Positions 8,243 through 17,088 of a stretch of DNA of 64,000 bases are shown piece by piece. The stretch covers positions 2,538,001 through 2,602,000 of the forward strand of contig NZ_CP141590.1 of NCBI RefSeq assembly GCF_035581365.1, given 5' to 3'. Source of the stretch: Tsuneonella sp. CC-YZS046. GTDB lineage: Bacteria; Pseudomonadota; Alphaproteobacteria; Sphingomonadales; Sphingomonadaceae. How positions within the stretch are numbered: position 1 is the stretch's first letter; each line of letters opens with the position of its first letter. The position numbers and the translations under genes are program-made. The notes under the pieces were generated by a model. It was given only the letters and a program-made list of their open reading frames with translations, searched no databases and was not told where the DNA came from.

Positions 8243-8270
8243 GGCCAATCGGAACCTGCTTCTATTGGCC
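8243..8270. terminator. Possible terminator between convergent genes
   Basis: GGCCAAT at 8243-8249 and ATTGGCC at 8264-8270 form a 7-bp stem with a 14-base loop, followed by GTTTCT. A second ATTGGCC copy at 8277-8283 overlaps the stop of the minus-strand gene and could pair with the same left arm. It is placed correctly for two genes that converge. Confidence 0.4.
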
Positions 8271-8274
8271 GTTT

Positions 8275-9021
8275 CTATTGGCCGCCCGCGGCTTCGGCAT
8301 CGCAATCGCCTTTCGGCGCGTCGGGCACGCCGAGCAGCCCGGCCAGCTTCGCCCACTCCGCCTCGGTAAGCTCGCAAGTGGAGCGAGGCGGCGGAAGATC
8401 GGCGGTGGCGGTCATGGCCGCGGTCTGGATGCCGGGCATTTCCTCCATGAGAACCGGCATCATCTTCTGCATGGATTGCATGACCTCGGGATCGAGAAAG
8501 ATCATCATCGACTGCGCGGCATAGAGCGTGCCGGTGGGCGTGGCGAAGAAGCCGTTCAGCTCGCCCAGCTGCGCCTCGGTGAAGCGGCTCGCATAGGCCC
8601 GCGCCAGCCCCGCGCGCATTTCCGGCTCCAGCCTGCCCATCACCCCGGTCATATGCTCCATGGTGACGCGCATCGTCACCTCCATCCGCTGGCGATAGGC
8701 GGGATCGTAGATCTCCATGATCTCGGCCAGGGTGGTTTCGCCGAGCTTGCCTATCTCTTCCTCGGTCATGCCGGCCATCGCGGCGATCTGCTGCACCGGC
8801 ATGGCGCTCACGGAATCGAGCACGGTGCCCAGGATCGCATCCATCGAACCTTTCATCATCCGGGCATAGGTGCCTTCGGGAAAGACGTGGTCCACCGTCT
8901 TCCGGGCACTGTCGAGCCGGACGGGATCGAGCGCCGCCGGGGCCGGAGCGGCATCCCGCGCCGCCACGGCCAGCGGGGCCAGGATGAGCAGCGCGCCCGC
9001 AATGACCGAAAATCCCCGCAT
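8275..9021 (-). CDS. DUF2059-like secreted protein (248 aa)
   Basis: The ATG at 9021 gives a signal peptide (FSVIAGALLILAPLAVAA) and a mature helical protein. The segment from about residue 110 to 175 (IYDPAYRQRMEVTM, then LARAYASRFTEAQLGELNGFFATPTG) matches the pattern of DUF2059, a helical periplasmic domain with no known activity. The C-terminus carries PPPRSTCELTEAEWAKLAGLLG and two cysteines. No operon partner is evident; it converges on the secreted protein at 7038-8231 and is divergent from the MgtC-like gene. Periplasmic location is inferred from the signal peptide. Confidence 0.75.
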   Translation of the reverse strand: MRGFSVIAGALLILAPLAVAARDAAPAPAALDPVRLDSARKTVDHVFPEGTYARMMKGSMDAILGTVLDSVSAMPVQQIAAMAGMTEEEIGKLGETTLAEIMEIYDPAYRQRMEVTMRVTMEHMTGVMGRLEPEMRAGLARAYASRFTEAQLGELNGFFATPTGTLYAAQSMMIFLDPEVMQSMQKMMPVLMEEMPGIQTAAMTATADLPPPRSTCELTEAEWAKLAGLLGVPDAPKGDCDAEAAGGQ

Positions 9022-9186
9022 GTCCGTTTCCCTGACCGTTGATCCATCGCCTCCATGGCCGAGGCATGGCCCGCATTCAAGGCCCGACGCCGACATCCCA
9101 TCCATTTCCGCGCTTGCGCTCCTGAGGCCAGGACCTAGGGTCGGTGCGGGCAGGAACGTCCCTTCATTCAAGGCGCAAGGAACGGC

Positions 9187-10467
9187 ATGTTCGGCAATCT
9201 CGATCTCGGCCATGCGACGGGCGTCGCGCTCGGCCTCGGGCTGGGCCTGCTGGTCGGCGTGCAACGTGGATGGGCCGGGCGCAACCGGCCAGAAGGCACG
9301 CGCTTCGCCGGAATCCGCACCTTCGCCCTGATGGGGCTGGCGGGCGGAATCGCGGGCACGCTCCATGCCCAGGCACGCGGCCCGGCCACGATCCTGCTGG
9401 CCGCCGCCGCCCTGCTGGTGCTGATCGGCTACGCCCGGGGGAGCCGGAGCAGAGGGCAGGAGCAGGGGGATGTCAGCGGCACCGGCAGCCTGGTCGGCCT
9501 GCTGACGCTGGCCTGCGGGTTCCTTACCGGCAGCGGGGAATGGCTGCTGGGCACGATCGTGGCGGTCATCATGATCCTGCTGCTGTCGCTGCGCACGCAA
9601 TTGCACGGCTGGGTCGGCCGGCTGAGCGAAAGCGAGGTTCTGTCGATCGCCCGCTTCGCGCTGATCGCCATGGTCATCCTGCCGCTGCTGCCGGACAAGG
9701 GATACGGCCCCTATCAGGCGTGGAACCCGCGCCAGCTATGGATGGTGGTGGTGATGGTTTCCGGCTTTTCCTTCGCCGGCTATTTCGCCTCGAAGGCGCT
9801 GGGCGCGACGCGCGGCCTGCTGGCGACCGCCGCCGCCGGATCGATGGTTTCCTCCACCGCCGTGACGGCCGATCTCGCCACGCGGCTGCGCGACGGCTCG
9901 GCCCCGGCCCCACTTCTGGCCGCCGGAATCTGCACGGCTTCCCTGGTCATGTTCCTGCGGGTGATGCTGCTGGTCGGCCTGCTGGCTCCCTTCGCCCTTG
10001 CGCCCTTTGCCCTGCTGGCCACCCCCGGGGCGCTGCTCAGCCTGCTGTTCGCCATCTGGTTCCTGCGCCGCGCCGATTGGGGCCGGCAGCAGGCCCCGGC
10101 GGAAGTCAGCGTGAAGAACCCCTTCGACCTCGGCCCCGCGCTGCTGCTGACGGCGATGGTCATGGCCCTGACCGTGGTGGCGCATTGGGTGCTGGACCGT
10201 TACGGCGACCGGGGGCTGGCCACCGTATTGGCGATTTCCGGCACGGTGGATGTCGATTCCGCGATCATCACCATGGGCAGCCTGCCGCAAGGAACGCTGG
10301 CCGCGCGCACCGCCGCGCTGGCGCTGGCCGCCCCCGTCACGCTCAATACGCTGTTCAAGGGCGCCGTGACGATCGGCCTCGCCGGGTGGCGCGGCGGGCG
10401 CCAGGGCGCCCTGCCCTTGCTGGCCGTCGCCCTGACCGTGGTGGCGGCCTGCGCCCTGCCGGGCTGA
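9187..10467 (+). CDS. MgtC/SapB family membrane protein with DUF4010 domain (426 aa)
   Basis: A polytopic inner-membrane protein with about 12 hydrophobic segments. The N-terminal third carries the MgtC/SapB-like signature: GLGLLVGVQRGW, then FAGIRTFALMGLAGGI. The rest fits the DUF4010 domain often fused to it, with a glycine-rich VSSTAVTADLATRL motif at about 225. Members of the wider family are linked to magnesium limitation and membrane stress, but the transported substrate of this branch is not known. The ATG at 9187 follows CAAGGAACGG. It is convergent with pgm/manB, only 18 bases apart. Confidence 0.85.
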   Translation: MFGNLDLGHATGVALGLGLGLLVGVQRGWAGRNRPEGTRFAGIRTFALMGLAGGIAGTLHAQARGPATILLAAAALLVLIGYARGSRSRGQEQGDVSGTGSLVGLLTLACGFLTGSGEWLLGTIVAVIMILLLSLRTQLHGWVGRLSESEVLSIARFALIAMVILPLLPDKGYGPYQAWNPRQLWMVVVMVSGFSFAGYFASKALGATRGLLATAAAGSMVSSTAVTADLATRLRDGSAPAPLLAAGICTASLVMFLRVMLLVGLLAPFALAPFALLATPGALLSLLFAIWFLRRADWGRQQAPAEVSVKNPFDLGPALLLTAMVMALTVVAHWVLDRYGDRGLATVLAISGTVDVDSAIITMGSLPQGTLAARTAALALAAPVTLNTLFKGAVTIGLAGWRGGRQGALPLLAVALTVVAACALPG

Positions 10468-10485
10468 ACGGCAAAGTCACTCTAA

Positions 10486-11889
10486 TTAATGCCCGGCCTG
10501 CGGCCCGCGTTCCAGGCCGGACTGGGCAAGCTGGCCGTCGATCTGGGCCATCAGCCGGGTCAGCCCTTGCTCGCTTTCGCTTTCGGCGCGGGCGACCAGC
10601 ACGTCCTGCGTGTTCGACGCACGCAGCAGCCACCAGCCATCGGCGGTGCTGACGCGGACCCCGTCCGTCGCATCGACATCCGCCCCGGCCCCGGCCAGCC
10701 GCTGCTTCACTTCGTCGATCACCACGAACTTGCGGGCTTCATCGACCTGAAAGCGCATTTCCGGCGTGTTGACGAGAGCGGGCATGGCCCCGCGCAATTC
10801 GGTGACGGACTTGCCGAGATTGGCGCTGGCCGCGATCAGCCGGACCGCCGCATAGAGCGCGTCGTCGAACCCGTAATAGCGATGGGCGAAGAAGACATGA
10901 CCGCTCATTTCCCCCGCCAGCGGAGCGCCGGTTTCCTTCATCTTCGACTTTATCAGGCTGTGCCCGGTCTTCCACATCACCGGCTTGCCGCCCAGTTCGG
11001 CGACGCGTTCGAACAAGGCGCGCGAGGCCTTCACATCGGCGATGACGGTGGCGCCCGGCTCCGTCCGCAGCAGATCCTCGGCATAGATCATCAGCAGCTG
11101 GTCGCCCCAGATGATCCGCCCTTCTCCGTCGATCGCCCCGATCCGGTCGCCATCCCCGTCGAAGGCGATGCCGAAATCGAACTGCTTTTCCGCCACCAGC
11201 TTGCGCAGATCCTCGAGGTTCTTTTCCTCGGTCGGATCCGGGTGATGGTTGGGGAAATTCCCGTCGACCTCGGTGTAGAGCAGGTGATGCTCGCCCGGCA
11301 GCCGGGCGGCCAGCTGCTCCAGCACCGGGCCGGCCGCGCCATTGCCCGCGTCCCAACCGATCCGCAGGGTGGAGAGGCGTTGCGGGTCGATGCCGTCCAG
11401 CCCGGCCAGCAGCCGATCGACATAGGCCGCCTGCACATCGCGGCCTTCCACCGCGCCATTGCCGTCGGCCCAGGCGCCTTCGCGGGCGAGGCGGCCCAGC
11501 TCCAGAATGTCGGCGCCGAAGAACGGGCGGCCCTGGAACACCATCTTGAACCCGTTGTAATTGGCCGGATTATGGCTGCCGGTGATCTGGATGCCGCCGT
11601 CCACGTCGTCCGCCGATGCTTCCGCGTAATAGAGCATCGGCGTCGGCCCCATGCCGATCCGCACCACATCGCAACCGCTGGCGTTCAGCCCTTCGATCAG
11701 CGCATGTTCGAGCAGGGGCGAGCTGACCCGGCCATCGTAGCCGACCGCCACTCTCGTGCCCCCCGCCGCGCGCAGCAGGGTCGCGAAGCCCCGCCCGATC
11801 GCCCGGGCATCGTCCGGGCCGAGCGTTTCGCCGATGATGCCGCGAATGTCGTATTCCCGCAGAATTGTCGGATGGAACTGGTGCTTCAT
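10486..11889 (-). CDS. Phosphomannomutase / phosphoglucomutase (467 aa)
   Basis: The enzyme interconverts hexose 6-phosphate and 1-phosphate for sugar-nucleotide supply to surface polysaccharides. Diagnostic motifs are all present: an N-terminal EYDIRG, VGYDGRVSS, the phosphoserine loop TGSHNP at about residue 103, the metal-binding loop DGDGDR at about 243, and the sugar-binding GEMSGH at about 325. Length fits the bifunctional ManB/AlgC class, so either hexose could be the substrate. Its ATG overlaps the TAA of the upstream J-domain gene by one base, implying translational coupling. Confidence 0.92.
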   Translation of the reverse strand: MKHQFHPTILREYDIRGIIGETLGPDDARAIGRGFATLLRAAGGTRVAVGYDGRVSSPLLEHALIEGLNASGCDVVRIGMGPTPMLYYAEASADDVDGGIQITGSHNPANYNGFKMVFQGRPFFGADILELGRLAREGAWADGNGAVEGRDVQAAYVDRLLAGLDGIDPQRLSTLRIGWDAGNGAAGPVLEQLAARLPGEHHLLYTEVDGNFPNHHPDPTEEKNLEDLRKLVAEKQFDFGIAFDGDGDRIGAIDGEGRIIWGDQLLMIYAEDLLRTEPGATVIADVKASRALFERVAELGGKPVMWKTGHSLIKSKMKETGAPLAGEMSGHVFFAHRYYGFDDALYAAVRLIAASANLGKSVTELRGAMPALVNTPEMRFQVDEARKFVVIDEVKQRLAGAGADVDATDGVRVSTADGWWLLRASNTQDVLVARAESESEQGLTRLMAQIDGQLAQSGLERGPQAGH

Positions 11890-12197
11890 TATCGTCCTTG
11901 TCCGCTATTGCCGTGGTCCCGGTCCGGCAGCCTGGACAGCAGCAGATCCCGGGCGGCATTGGCCTGCAGCACCTGCTCGCCGGTTCCGCCCTTGTCCGGA
12001 TGGACGCGGGAGAGCAGCCGCCGATGCGCGTCGATGATGTCCTGGCGCCGCGCCCGCTTGCCCAGCCCCAGCAAGGCGCGAGCCCGCGCCTCCTCGCTGG
12101 AATGAGCGGAGATGCCCAGCAGTTCCCACGGCCAGCGCCCCGTCAGCACCCTGCAGCCAACAATGGCGATCAGGGCAAGGATCAGCAGCCTGGCCAT
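11889..12197 (-). CDS. Membrane-anchored J-domain protein (102 aa)
   Basis: A short DnaJ-like co-chaperone with an N-terminal membrane anchor (MARLLILALIAIVGCRVL, residues 1-18) and a C-terminal J domain holding the HPD triad in SRVHPDKGGTGE at about 64-74. There is no G/F region, zinc finger or substrate domain. The order, anchor then compact J domain with HPDKGG, resembles mitochondrial Pam18/Tim14. J domains activate Hsp70 ATPase; here the partner would be DnaK at the inner membrane, which is inference. The gene lies 8 bases after mipZ and overlaps the phosphomannomutase start. Confidence 0.8.
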   Translation of the reverse strand: MARLLILALIAIVGCRVLTGRWPWELLGISAHSSEEARARALLGLGKRARRQDIIDAHRRLLSRVHPDKGGTGEQVLQANAARDLLLSRLPDRDHGNSGQGR

Positions 12198-12205
12198 AGC
12201 CGGAC

Positions 12206-13024
12206 TTACGCGCTGGCAGCCCGGGCGGGGGCGGCCGCCCCGGTGGGCATCGGCAGAGTCAGCCCGGCGACCAGCGCCCGCAATTCCTGGCGGGCGACCA
12301 GATGGCTGGTGCCCAGCTCGCCCAGCTGGCCCTTGTCGAGCAGGGTCAGGCCCGAGGGGAACAGTTCGCGATAGATGACGCGTTCGGAAAGGCCGTTGGC
12401 GACGCGGAAGCCGACCCGCTTGGACAGCTCGGCCAGCGCCTGGTCGATGCGCTTCTGGTTGCGCGCCTCGACATGATGGGTGCGGTTGCGCACCACCACC
12501 CAGTCCATTTCCCGGCGCTGGTCGCGGATCGTGGCCATGGCCCGCTTCTTGCGCGCTTCCCAGATCAGCTCGGCATAGAAGGAGAGGCGGCGCACCTTGA
12601 AGCTTTCCGCCTCCACCTGGCCGATCAGGTCGAAATCGACGAAGCTGTCGTTCATCGGCGTAACCAGCGTATCCGCCGCCGTTGCCACATGCCGCGCGAA
12701 GGGATCGTCCCGGCCGGGCGTGTCGAACAGCAGGAAATCGCACCCCGCACCGAGGCGCGCGGCCAGGGTATCCAGCTCCTCCACCGTTTCCCCGGTGAAG
12801 ACATCGAATATCGCGCCAGGCAGCTCGATGCCGCGCCGCCGCTCCGTCTCGGCGCGGTTCTCCAGATAGCGGAACAGCGTGCGCTGACGCGGATCGAGAT
12901 CGATCGCAGCCACCTTCGCGCCCTGATAGGCGAGCGCGACCGCCACATGCACGGCCGTGGTGGACTTGCCCGTCCCGCCTTTCTCATTGGCGAAAACGAT
13001 ACGATGCGGCTCGGAGATCGACAC
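12206..13024 (-). CDS. mipZ: MipZ-type ParA ATPase, division-site positioning (272 aa)
   Basis: MipZ forms a polar gradient with ParB and inhibits FtsZ, so that division occurs at mid-cell in alphaproteobacteria. The deviant Walker A motif KGGTGKST is at residues 15-22. The Walker B-like segment DFLLFDTPGRDD, the MipZ-specific NDSFVDFDLIGQV and FPSGLTLLDKG are all visible. The start is a GTG at 13024; the overlapping ATG a little upstream is out of frame. The gene is divergent from panC and heads an operon with a membrane J-protein and phosphomannomutase. The last residues are Ala/Pro-rich. Confidence 0.92.
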   Translation of the reverse strand: MSISEPHRIVFANEKGGTGKSTTAVHVAVALAYQGAKVAAIDLDPRQRTLFRYLENRAETERRRGIELPGAIFDVFTGETVEELDTLAARLGAGCDFLLFDTPGRDDPFARHVATAADTLVTPMNDSFVDFDLIGQVEAESFKVRRLSFYAELIWEARKKRAMATIRDQRREMDWVVVRNRTHHVEARNQKRIDQALAELSKRVGFRVANGLSERVIYRELFPSGLTLLDKGQLGELGTSHLVARQELRALVAGLTLPMPTGAAAPARAASA

Positions 13025-13125
13025 GGCGGAAGCAGGTTTCCCATGTGAAGTTGATAGAAGCCGCCTGCCCGGTCTAGGACGGCCGGGCGGGCAGATGCCC
13101 GCGTCTTATCGGAGGCCCCATCGCG

Positions 13126-13983
13126 GTGCAAACCATCAATCGACTTGACGCCCTGCGCAGGGCCGTCGCCGAACTGAGGCAAAACGGCCCGGTCGCCTTC
13201 GTGCCCACCATGGGCGCGTTGCACGAAGGCCATCTCACCCTGGTGCGCGAGGCGAAGGCGCAAGCCGCGCATGTCGTGGTGTCGATCTTCGTCAATCCCA
13301 CGCAATTCGGGCCGAACGAGGATCTCGACGCTTATCCGAGGCGCCTTGCGGAAGATTCCCGCCTGCTCGCGGCGGAAGGGGTGGACCTGCTGTGGGCGCC
13401 GGATGTGGCGGAGATGTATCCGGCGGGGTTTTCCACCAATATTTCGGTTTCGGGAGTGAGCGAGGGGTTCTGCGGCGCCGCCCGGCCCGGCCATTTCGAC
13501 GGCGTGGCCACGGTGGTGAACAAGCTGTTCAACCAGGTGCTGCCCGACCTGGCCTTCTTCGGCGAAAAGGATTGGCAGCAGCTCGCCGTGATCCGCCGCA
13601 TGGCGCGCGATCTCGACCTCACCCTGCCCCATGCCGACCGGATTCACGGCGTGCCGACCGTGCGCGAGCCGGACGGACTGGCGATGAGCAGCCGCAATCA
13701 ATACCTCTCCCCGGCGGAGCGGGAAGCCGCCGCCGCGCTGCCTCGGGCCCTGCGCGCGGCCATCGCCCGGATCGAAAGCGGGGGCGATGTGGCCGGTGCG
13801 CTGGCGGAGCTGGAAAGCGCACTCGGCGCGGCGGGCTTCTCCTCGGTCGATTATGCCGCGCTGGCGGATGCGGAAAGCCTCGAGCCGCTCGCCCATCCGG
13901 CGGAGCGCCCGGCCCGGCTGCTGGTGGCCGCGCGCATCGGCGGGACCCGGCTGATCGACAACATGCCGGTTACTTTCCGCTGA
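13126..13983 (+). CDS. panC: Pantothenate synthetase (285 aa)
   Basis: Condenses pantoate and beta-alanine with ATP to give pantothenate, the coenzyme A precursor. The nucleotide-binding motif PTMGALHEGH is at about 27-36. SIFVNPTQFGPNEDLDAYPR, FFGEKDWQQ and the KMSKS-like SSRNQYLSP follow in the expected order. The start is GTG at 13126, set by GGAGG nine bases upstream. The length is normal. panB and panD are not adjacent. It is divergent from mipZ with a 101-base gap. Confidence 0.95.
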   Translation: MQTINRLDALRRAVAELRQNGPVAFVPTMGALHEGHLTLVREAKAQAAHVVVSIFVNPTQFGPNEDLDAYPRRLAEDSRLLAAEGVDLLWAPDVAEMYPAGFSTNISVSGVSEGFCGAARPGHFDGVATVVNKLFNQVLPDLAFFGEKDWQQLAVIRRMARDLDLTLPHADRIHGVPTVREPDGLAMSSRNQYLSPAEREAAAALPRALRAAIARIESGGDVAGALAELESALGAAGFSSVDYAALADAESLEPLAHPAERPARLLVAARIGGTRLIDNMPVTFR

Positions 13984-14122
13984 ACGACGCGCCTGTAAAA
14001 AATTCGCCATAAGACAGTTGGTAAGCACAGCCGCTCGCGCTAGAACCGCAGCAGGGATTATTTATCCGGCCAGACAGCAATTCAGGCTTCGGGCCGGCCT
14101 GTCCGAACAGAGGGAGTTCACC

Positions 14123-14890
14123 ATGAAGAAGCTGATTGGCGCCACCTTGGCGCTGGCCCTGACCGCTACCGCCACTCCGGTGCTGGCCAAGGGCGAATCG
14201 TCCGGCCGCAAGCAGCAGTCGCAGGGCACGCAGGAAATCCCGCGCTGCACCCGCAACCTCGGCACCGTCGCCATCGTCGAGCCTGACAACCAGTGGTGGC
14301 GCGAACTCAGCCTCGGCAGCCCCGAAGCGATCATCAAGATCTTCGTGCAGCGTTCCGGCTGCTTCACCATGGTCAATCGCGGCCGCTCCTTGCAGAGCCG
14401 CAACATGGAACGCGCCATGGCCGATGACGGAGAGCTGCAGGACGGCTCCAACCTCGGCAAGGGCCAGGTCAAGGCCGCGGATTATTTCCTCCAGCCGGAT
14501 ATCGTGACCACCAACAAGAATTCGGGCGGCGGCGGCTTCGGCGGCTTCCTCGGCAATTTCGTGGGCGGCCCGATCGGCGCGATCGCCGGCGGGGTCAACG
14601 TCAAGAAGGGTGAAGCCAACGTCACCCTGTCCATCGTCAATGCCCGCACCACGGTGGAAGAGGCGATGACCGAAGGCTATGCCCGCAAGTCCGACGTCAG
14701 CTTCGGCGGCGGCGGCGGCGGTCTGTTCGGCGGCGGCGTGTTCGCCGGCGCGGGCGGCGGCGGTTATCAGAACACGCAGATCGGCCAGATCATCGTGCTG
14801 GCCTATCTCGACGCCTATACCAAGCTGGTCAGCGAGCTGGGCGGATTGCCGGCGGATGCCGCCGCGGCGGCGCCGCAAGCCAAGGAATAA
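14123..14890 (+). CDS. CsgG/HfaB-like secreted protein (255 aa)
   Basis: A Sec signal peptide (KKLIGATLALALTATATPVLA) starts the protein. The core from about residue 40 to 245 fits the CsgG-type fold: LGTVAIVEPD, FVQRSGCFTMVNRG, ADYFLQPDIV and ANVTLSIVNARTT. CsgG relatives include the curli export channel and LpoB-like periplasmic regulators. Two glycine-rich stretches (about 132-155 and 193-213) break the core and are unusual. No lipobox cysteine is seen. No curli or holdfast genes are near, so the role is open. The ATG at 14123 follows GGGAG, and a terminator follows the gene. Confidence 0.75.
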   Translation: MKKLIGATLALALTATATPVLAKGESSGRKQQSQGTQEIPRCTRNLGTVAIVEPDNQWWRELSLGSPEAIIKIFVQRSGCFTMVNRGRSLQSRNMERAMADDGELQDGSNLGKGQVKAADYFLQPDIVTTNKNSGGGGFGGFLGNFVGGPIGAIAGGVNVKKGEANVTLSIVNARTTVEEAMTEGYARKSDVSFGGGGGGLFGGGVFAGAGGGGYQNTQIGQIIVLAYLDAYTKLVSELGGLPADAAAAAPQAKE

Positions 14891-14921
14891 GGCAACTCCC
14901 GGCATTGCCGGAACCAGATCG

Positions 14922-14949
14922 GGCGGGGCCGCGAGGCTCCGCCTTTTTT
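14922..14949 (+). terminator. Intrinsic terminator after the CsgG-like gene
   Basis: GGCGGGGCC and GGCTCCGCC pair over 9 positions (one G-U) around a 4-base loop and are followed by six T residues, a classical rho-independent terminator. Confidence 0.85.
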
Positions 14950-15079
14950 GCACCCGCGCCGCGCACCGATCCTCTTTCCAGCGCTTGACCGCACATCGTC
15001 TCTCCCCCAGATTGCGTAACGCTGAGCATGTGGTCAGCCCAATCCGCGCGGGGCGGAATAACCGACAGAGGATGAACCG

Positions 15080-15460
15080 ATGGCCAAATATGTGCTGCTT
15101 GCAATGACCAACCCGATCCCGGGCCGGGACGCGGAGTTCAACGACTGGTACGACAACGTAGCCTACCCCACCTACAAGTCGCTGCCGGGGCTGGTGCCGC
15201 TGGGCCGCTTCAAGGCCGTCGACGTCCCCAAGATGTTCCCGTTCCAGATGGACAACCAGTTCCAGTATCTTTCGATCTATTATTTCGAGGCCGACGATCC
15301 CGCCGCCTTCATGGACAGGCTGAAGGAAACCTTCCCGGACCGGCCGGAATACAGCTTCTCCGAGGATATCGACCAGAGCCGCTTCTTCGAGCCGATCTAT
15401 GTCGCTGTGGGCGACATCAATTTCGCGCCGCTCGACCGCTACGAGGCGCTCAAGCGGTAA
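15080..15460 (+). CDS. Small dimeric alpha-beta barrel-like protein (126 aa)
   Basis: A soluble 126-residue protein without signal peptide. Its start, KYVLLAMTNPIPGRDAEFNDWYDNVAYP, has the pattern of ferredoxin-like dimeric alpha-beta barrel proteins such as EthD/Dabb relatives, where a strand is followed by a helix with a conserved Trp/Tyr. It ends with a strand segment FFEPIYVAVGDINFAPL. Such proteins often assist or catalyse steps in aromatic or polyketide metabolism, but no pathway genes are adjacent. The ATG at 15080 follows CAGAGGATGAACCG. Function is unknown. Confidence 0.68.
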   Translation: MAKYVLLAMTNPIPGRDAEFNDWYDNVAYPTYKSLPGLVPLGRFKAVDVPKMFPFQMDNQFQYLSIYYFEADDPAAFMDRLKETFPDRPEYSFSEDIDQSRFFEPIYVAVGDINFAPLDRYEALKR

Positions 15461-15589
15461 AGCCCGCAAGGATCTGTCGGCCACCCGGCATCGGCGCAAG
15501 GCCGCCACTTCATTGCAAGGACGCGGTGGAGTGGCGCCCTTGCCCGTTCATCGGGGCCATCAATGGATCGGGGCCGGGGCCTTCCCCGC

Positions 15590-16273
15590 TCACGAATAGC
15601 CGAGGTGCGACACGTCGTTGAAGCTGCGCAATTGCCACCCGCCATCCTTGGTGACGATCAGCCGGGTGATCGAAGTATTCTCGACGCCGACAAAGGCAAA
15701 GGGGCGGCTTCTGGCGGCCTGCCGGCAGATTTCGCTGATCGTGGCGGCGTGGCTGAGCGCGACGGAAGTGGTGCCCGGCCCGGTCCGGGCGACGACCTCC
15801 GCGATTCCCCGGCTTACGCGTTCGGCGAAGGAGGCCGCGCTTTCCGCCTGCGGGATCACGTCCCAGCGTTCCTCGACATAGGCCTGCGAGATCAGCGGAT
15901 GGCCGGATGACGCGTATTCGTAATAGCTGTGCTCCCACTCGCCGAGATGTATCTCTCTCAAGTCGTCGATCACCACCGGCTGGATTCCCGTCGCGGCGAC
16001 CAGCGGTTCGGCGGTCTGGTGCGTCCGCCGCAGCGGCGTGACGAAGATATGGGCAATCGCCTCCCTGGAAAGCTGGCTGGCAAGCGCCTGCGCCTGGAGG
16101 TGCCCATCCGGCGACAGTTCCGGATCGGACAGGGTGAGTTCCCCCAGCTGGAGAGTATTCACCGTCGGGCCCACGCTCGATCCATGGCGGACGAGTATGA
16201 TCTGGCGGGCGCCTTCCGGCATCAGGAAACGCGCCTGCCCGGTGTGATGGATGGTTTCGGTTCCGCTCGACAT
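15590..16273 (-). CDS. Histidine phosphatase family protein (227 aa)
   Basis: A cytoplasmic phosphatase of the phosphoglycerate mutase-like superfamily. The catalytic motif LVRHGSS lies near residue 28 of the chosen start. The expected second-half motifs LREIHLGEWEH and VALSHAATI follow, the latter carrying the second catalytic His. The substrate is not predictable; relatives include cobalamin phosphatase and broad phosphomonoesterases. The start is uncertain: ATG at 16273 or at 16222, just before the catalytic strand, are both possible and neither has a strong ribosome site. It is convergent with the small barrel protein. Confidence 0.78.
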   Translation of the reverse strand: MSSGTETIHHTGQARFLMPEGARQIILVRHGSSVGPTVNTLQLGELTLSDPELSPDGHLQAQALASQLSREAIAHIFVTPLRRTHQTAEPLVAATGIQPVVIDDLREIHLGEWEHSYYEYASSGHPLISQAYVEERWDVIPQAESAASFAERVSRGIAEVVARTGPGTTSVALSHAATISEICRQAARSRPFAFVGVENTSITRLIVTKDGGWQLRSFNDVSHLGYS

Positions 16274-16374
16274 TCTGGCTTGCCGGACCCTGGGGGCCTG
16301 GCTCCTCCTTGCTGCTGGCTGATGCGGCATCCGCAATATCGGCCCGTAAAGTCTTTGGCAAACCGCGCCGCTCG

Positions 16375-17028
16375 CTACCTATTCTCTTGCCAGCCCTCTT
16401 CGCCGATCAGCGGCACGAACATGACCGTGGCGAGATTTTCCACATCGAAACGTGTCTCGCCGGTGCGCGTTACCTTGCATAGCTTCTGCTTGCCGGTGTC
16501 TCCCACCGGGATGACGAGGCGGCCGCCCATCGCCAGTTGCCGCTTGAGCGCGTTCGGCACCTCCGGCGCCCCGGCCGCGACGAGGATCGCGTCGAACGGG
16601 GCTTCCTGCTCGAGGCCCCTGGTGCCGTCGCCGGCCCGGATCTCCACATTGGCGTAGCCGAGCGCGGCGATGCGCTCCCGCGCCAGACTGGCCAGCGCCG
16701 GATGACGCTCGATCGCAAACACCCGCCGGGCGATCCGGCCAAGGACCGCGGCGGCATAGCCGGAACCGGCGCCCACTTCGAGGACCCGGTCGTCCGGCTC
16801 GACCTCGGCCGCCTCGATCATGGCGGCCACGATATAGGGCTGCGAAATCGTCTGCTCTTCCTCGATCGGCAGCGCCGAATCCTCATAGGCGAACTCTTCC
16901 AGCCCCTCGCGCACGAAGCGCTCGCGCGGCACCGTCCGCATCGCTTCGAGCACACGCTTGTCGCGGATGCCACGACCGGCAAGCTGGACGTCCACCATAT
17001 GATCGCGAAGCCTGTCATACTCGGCCAT
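16375..17028 (-). CDS. pcm: Protein-L-isoaspartate O-methyltransferase (217 aa)
   Basis: Methylates isoaspartyl residues in aged proteins using S-adenosylmethionine, starting their repair. The family motif LPIEEEQTISQPYIVA is near residue 55. The SAM-binding loop VLEVGAGSGYAAAVLG and the later FDAILVAAGAPEVP and LVIPVGD follow. The ATG at 17028 is set by GAAGAGG just upstream; a longer reading would add a basic tail of 18 residues. The length is normal. It follows a small stress-type protein on the same strand, with a 60-base gap. Confidence 0.9.
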   Translation of the reverse strand: MAEYDRLRDHMVDVQLAGRGIRDKRVLEAMRTVPRERFVREGLEEFAYEDSALPIEEEQTISQPYIVAAMIEAAEVEPDDRVLEVGAGSGYAAAVLGRIARRVFAIERHPALASLARERIAALGYANVEIRAGDGTRGLEQEAPFDAILVAAGAPEVPNALKRQLAMGGRLVIPVGDTGKQKLCKVTRTGETRFDVENLATVMFVPLIGEEGWQENR

Positions 17029-17088
17029 GGGCCTCTTCCCTCGCGATCGTTTCGATGCCCTGCCCTGACGGGGCCGCTTCATCCTGCC

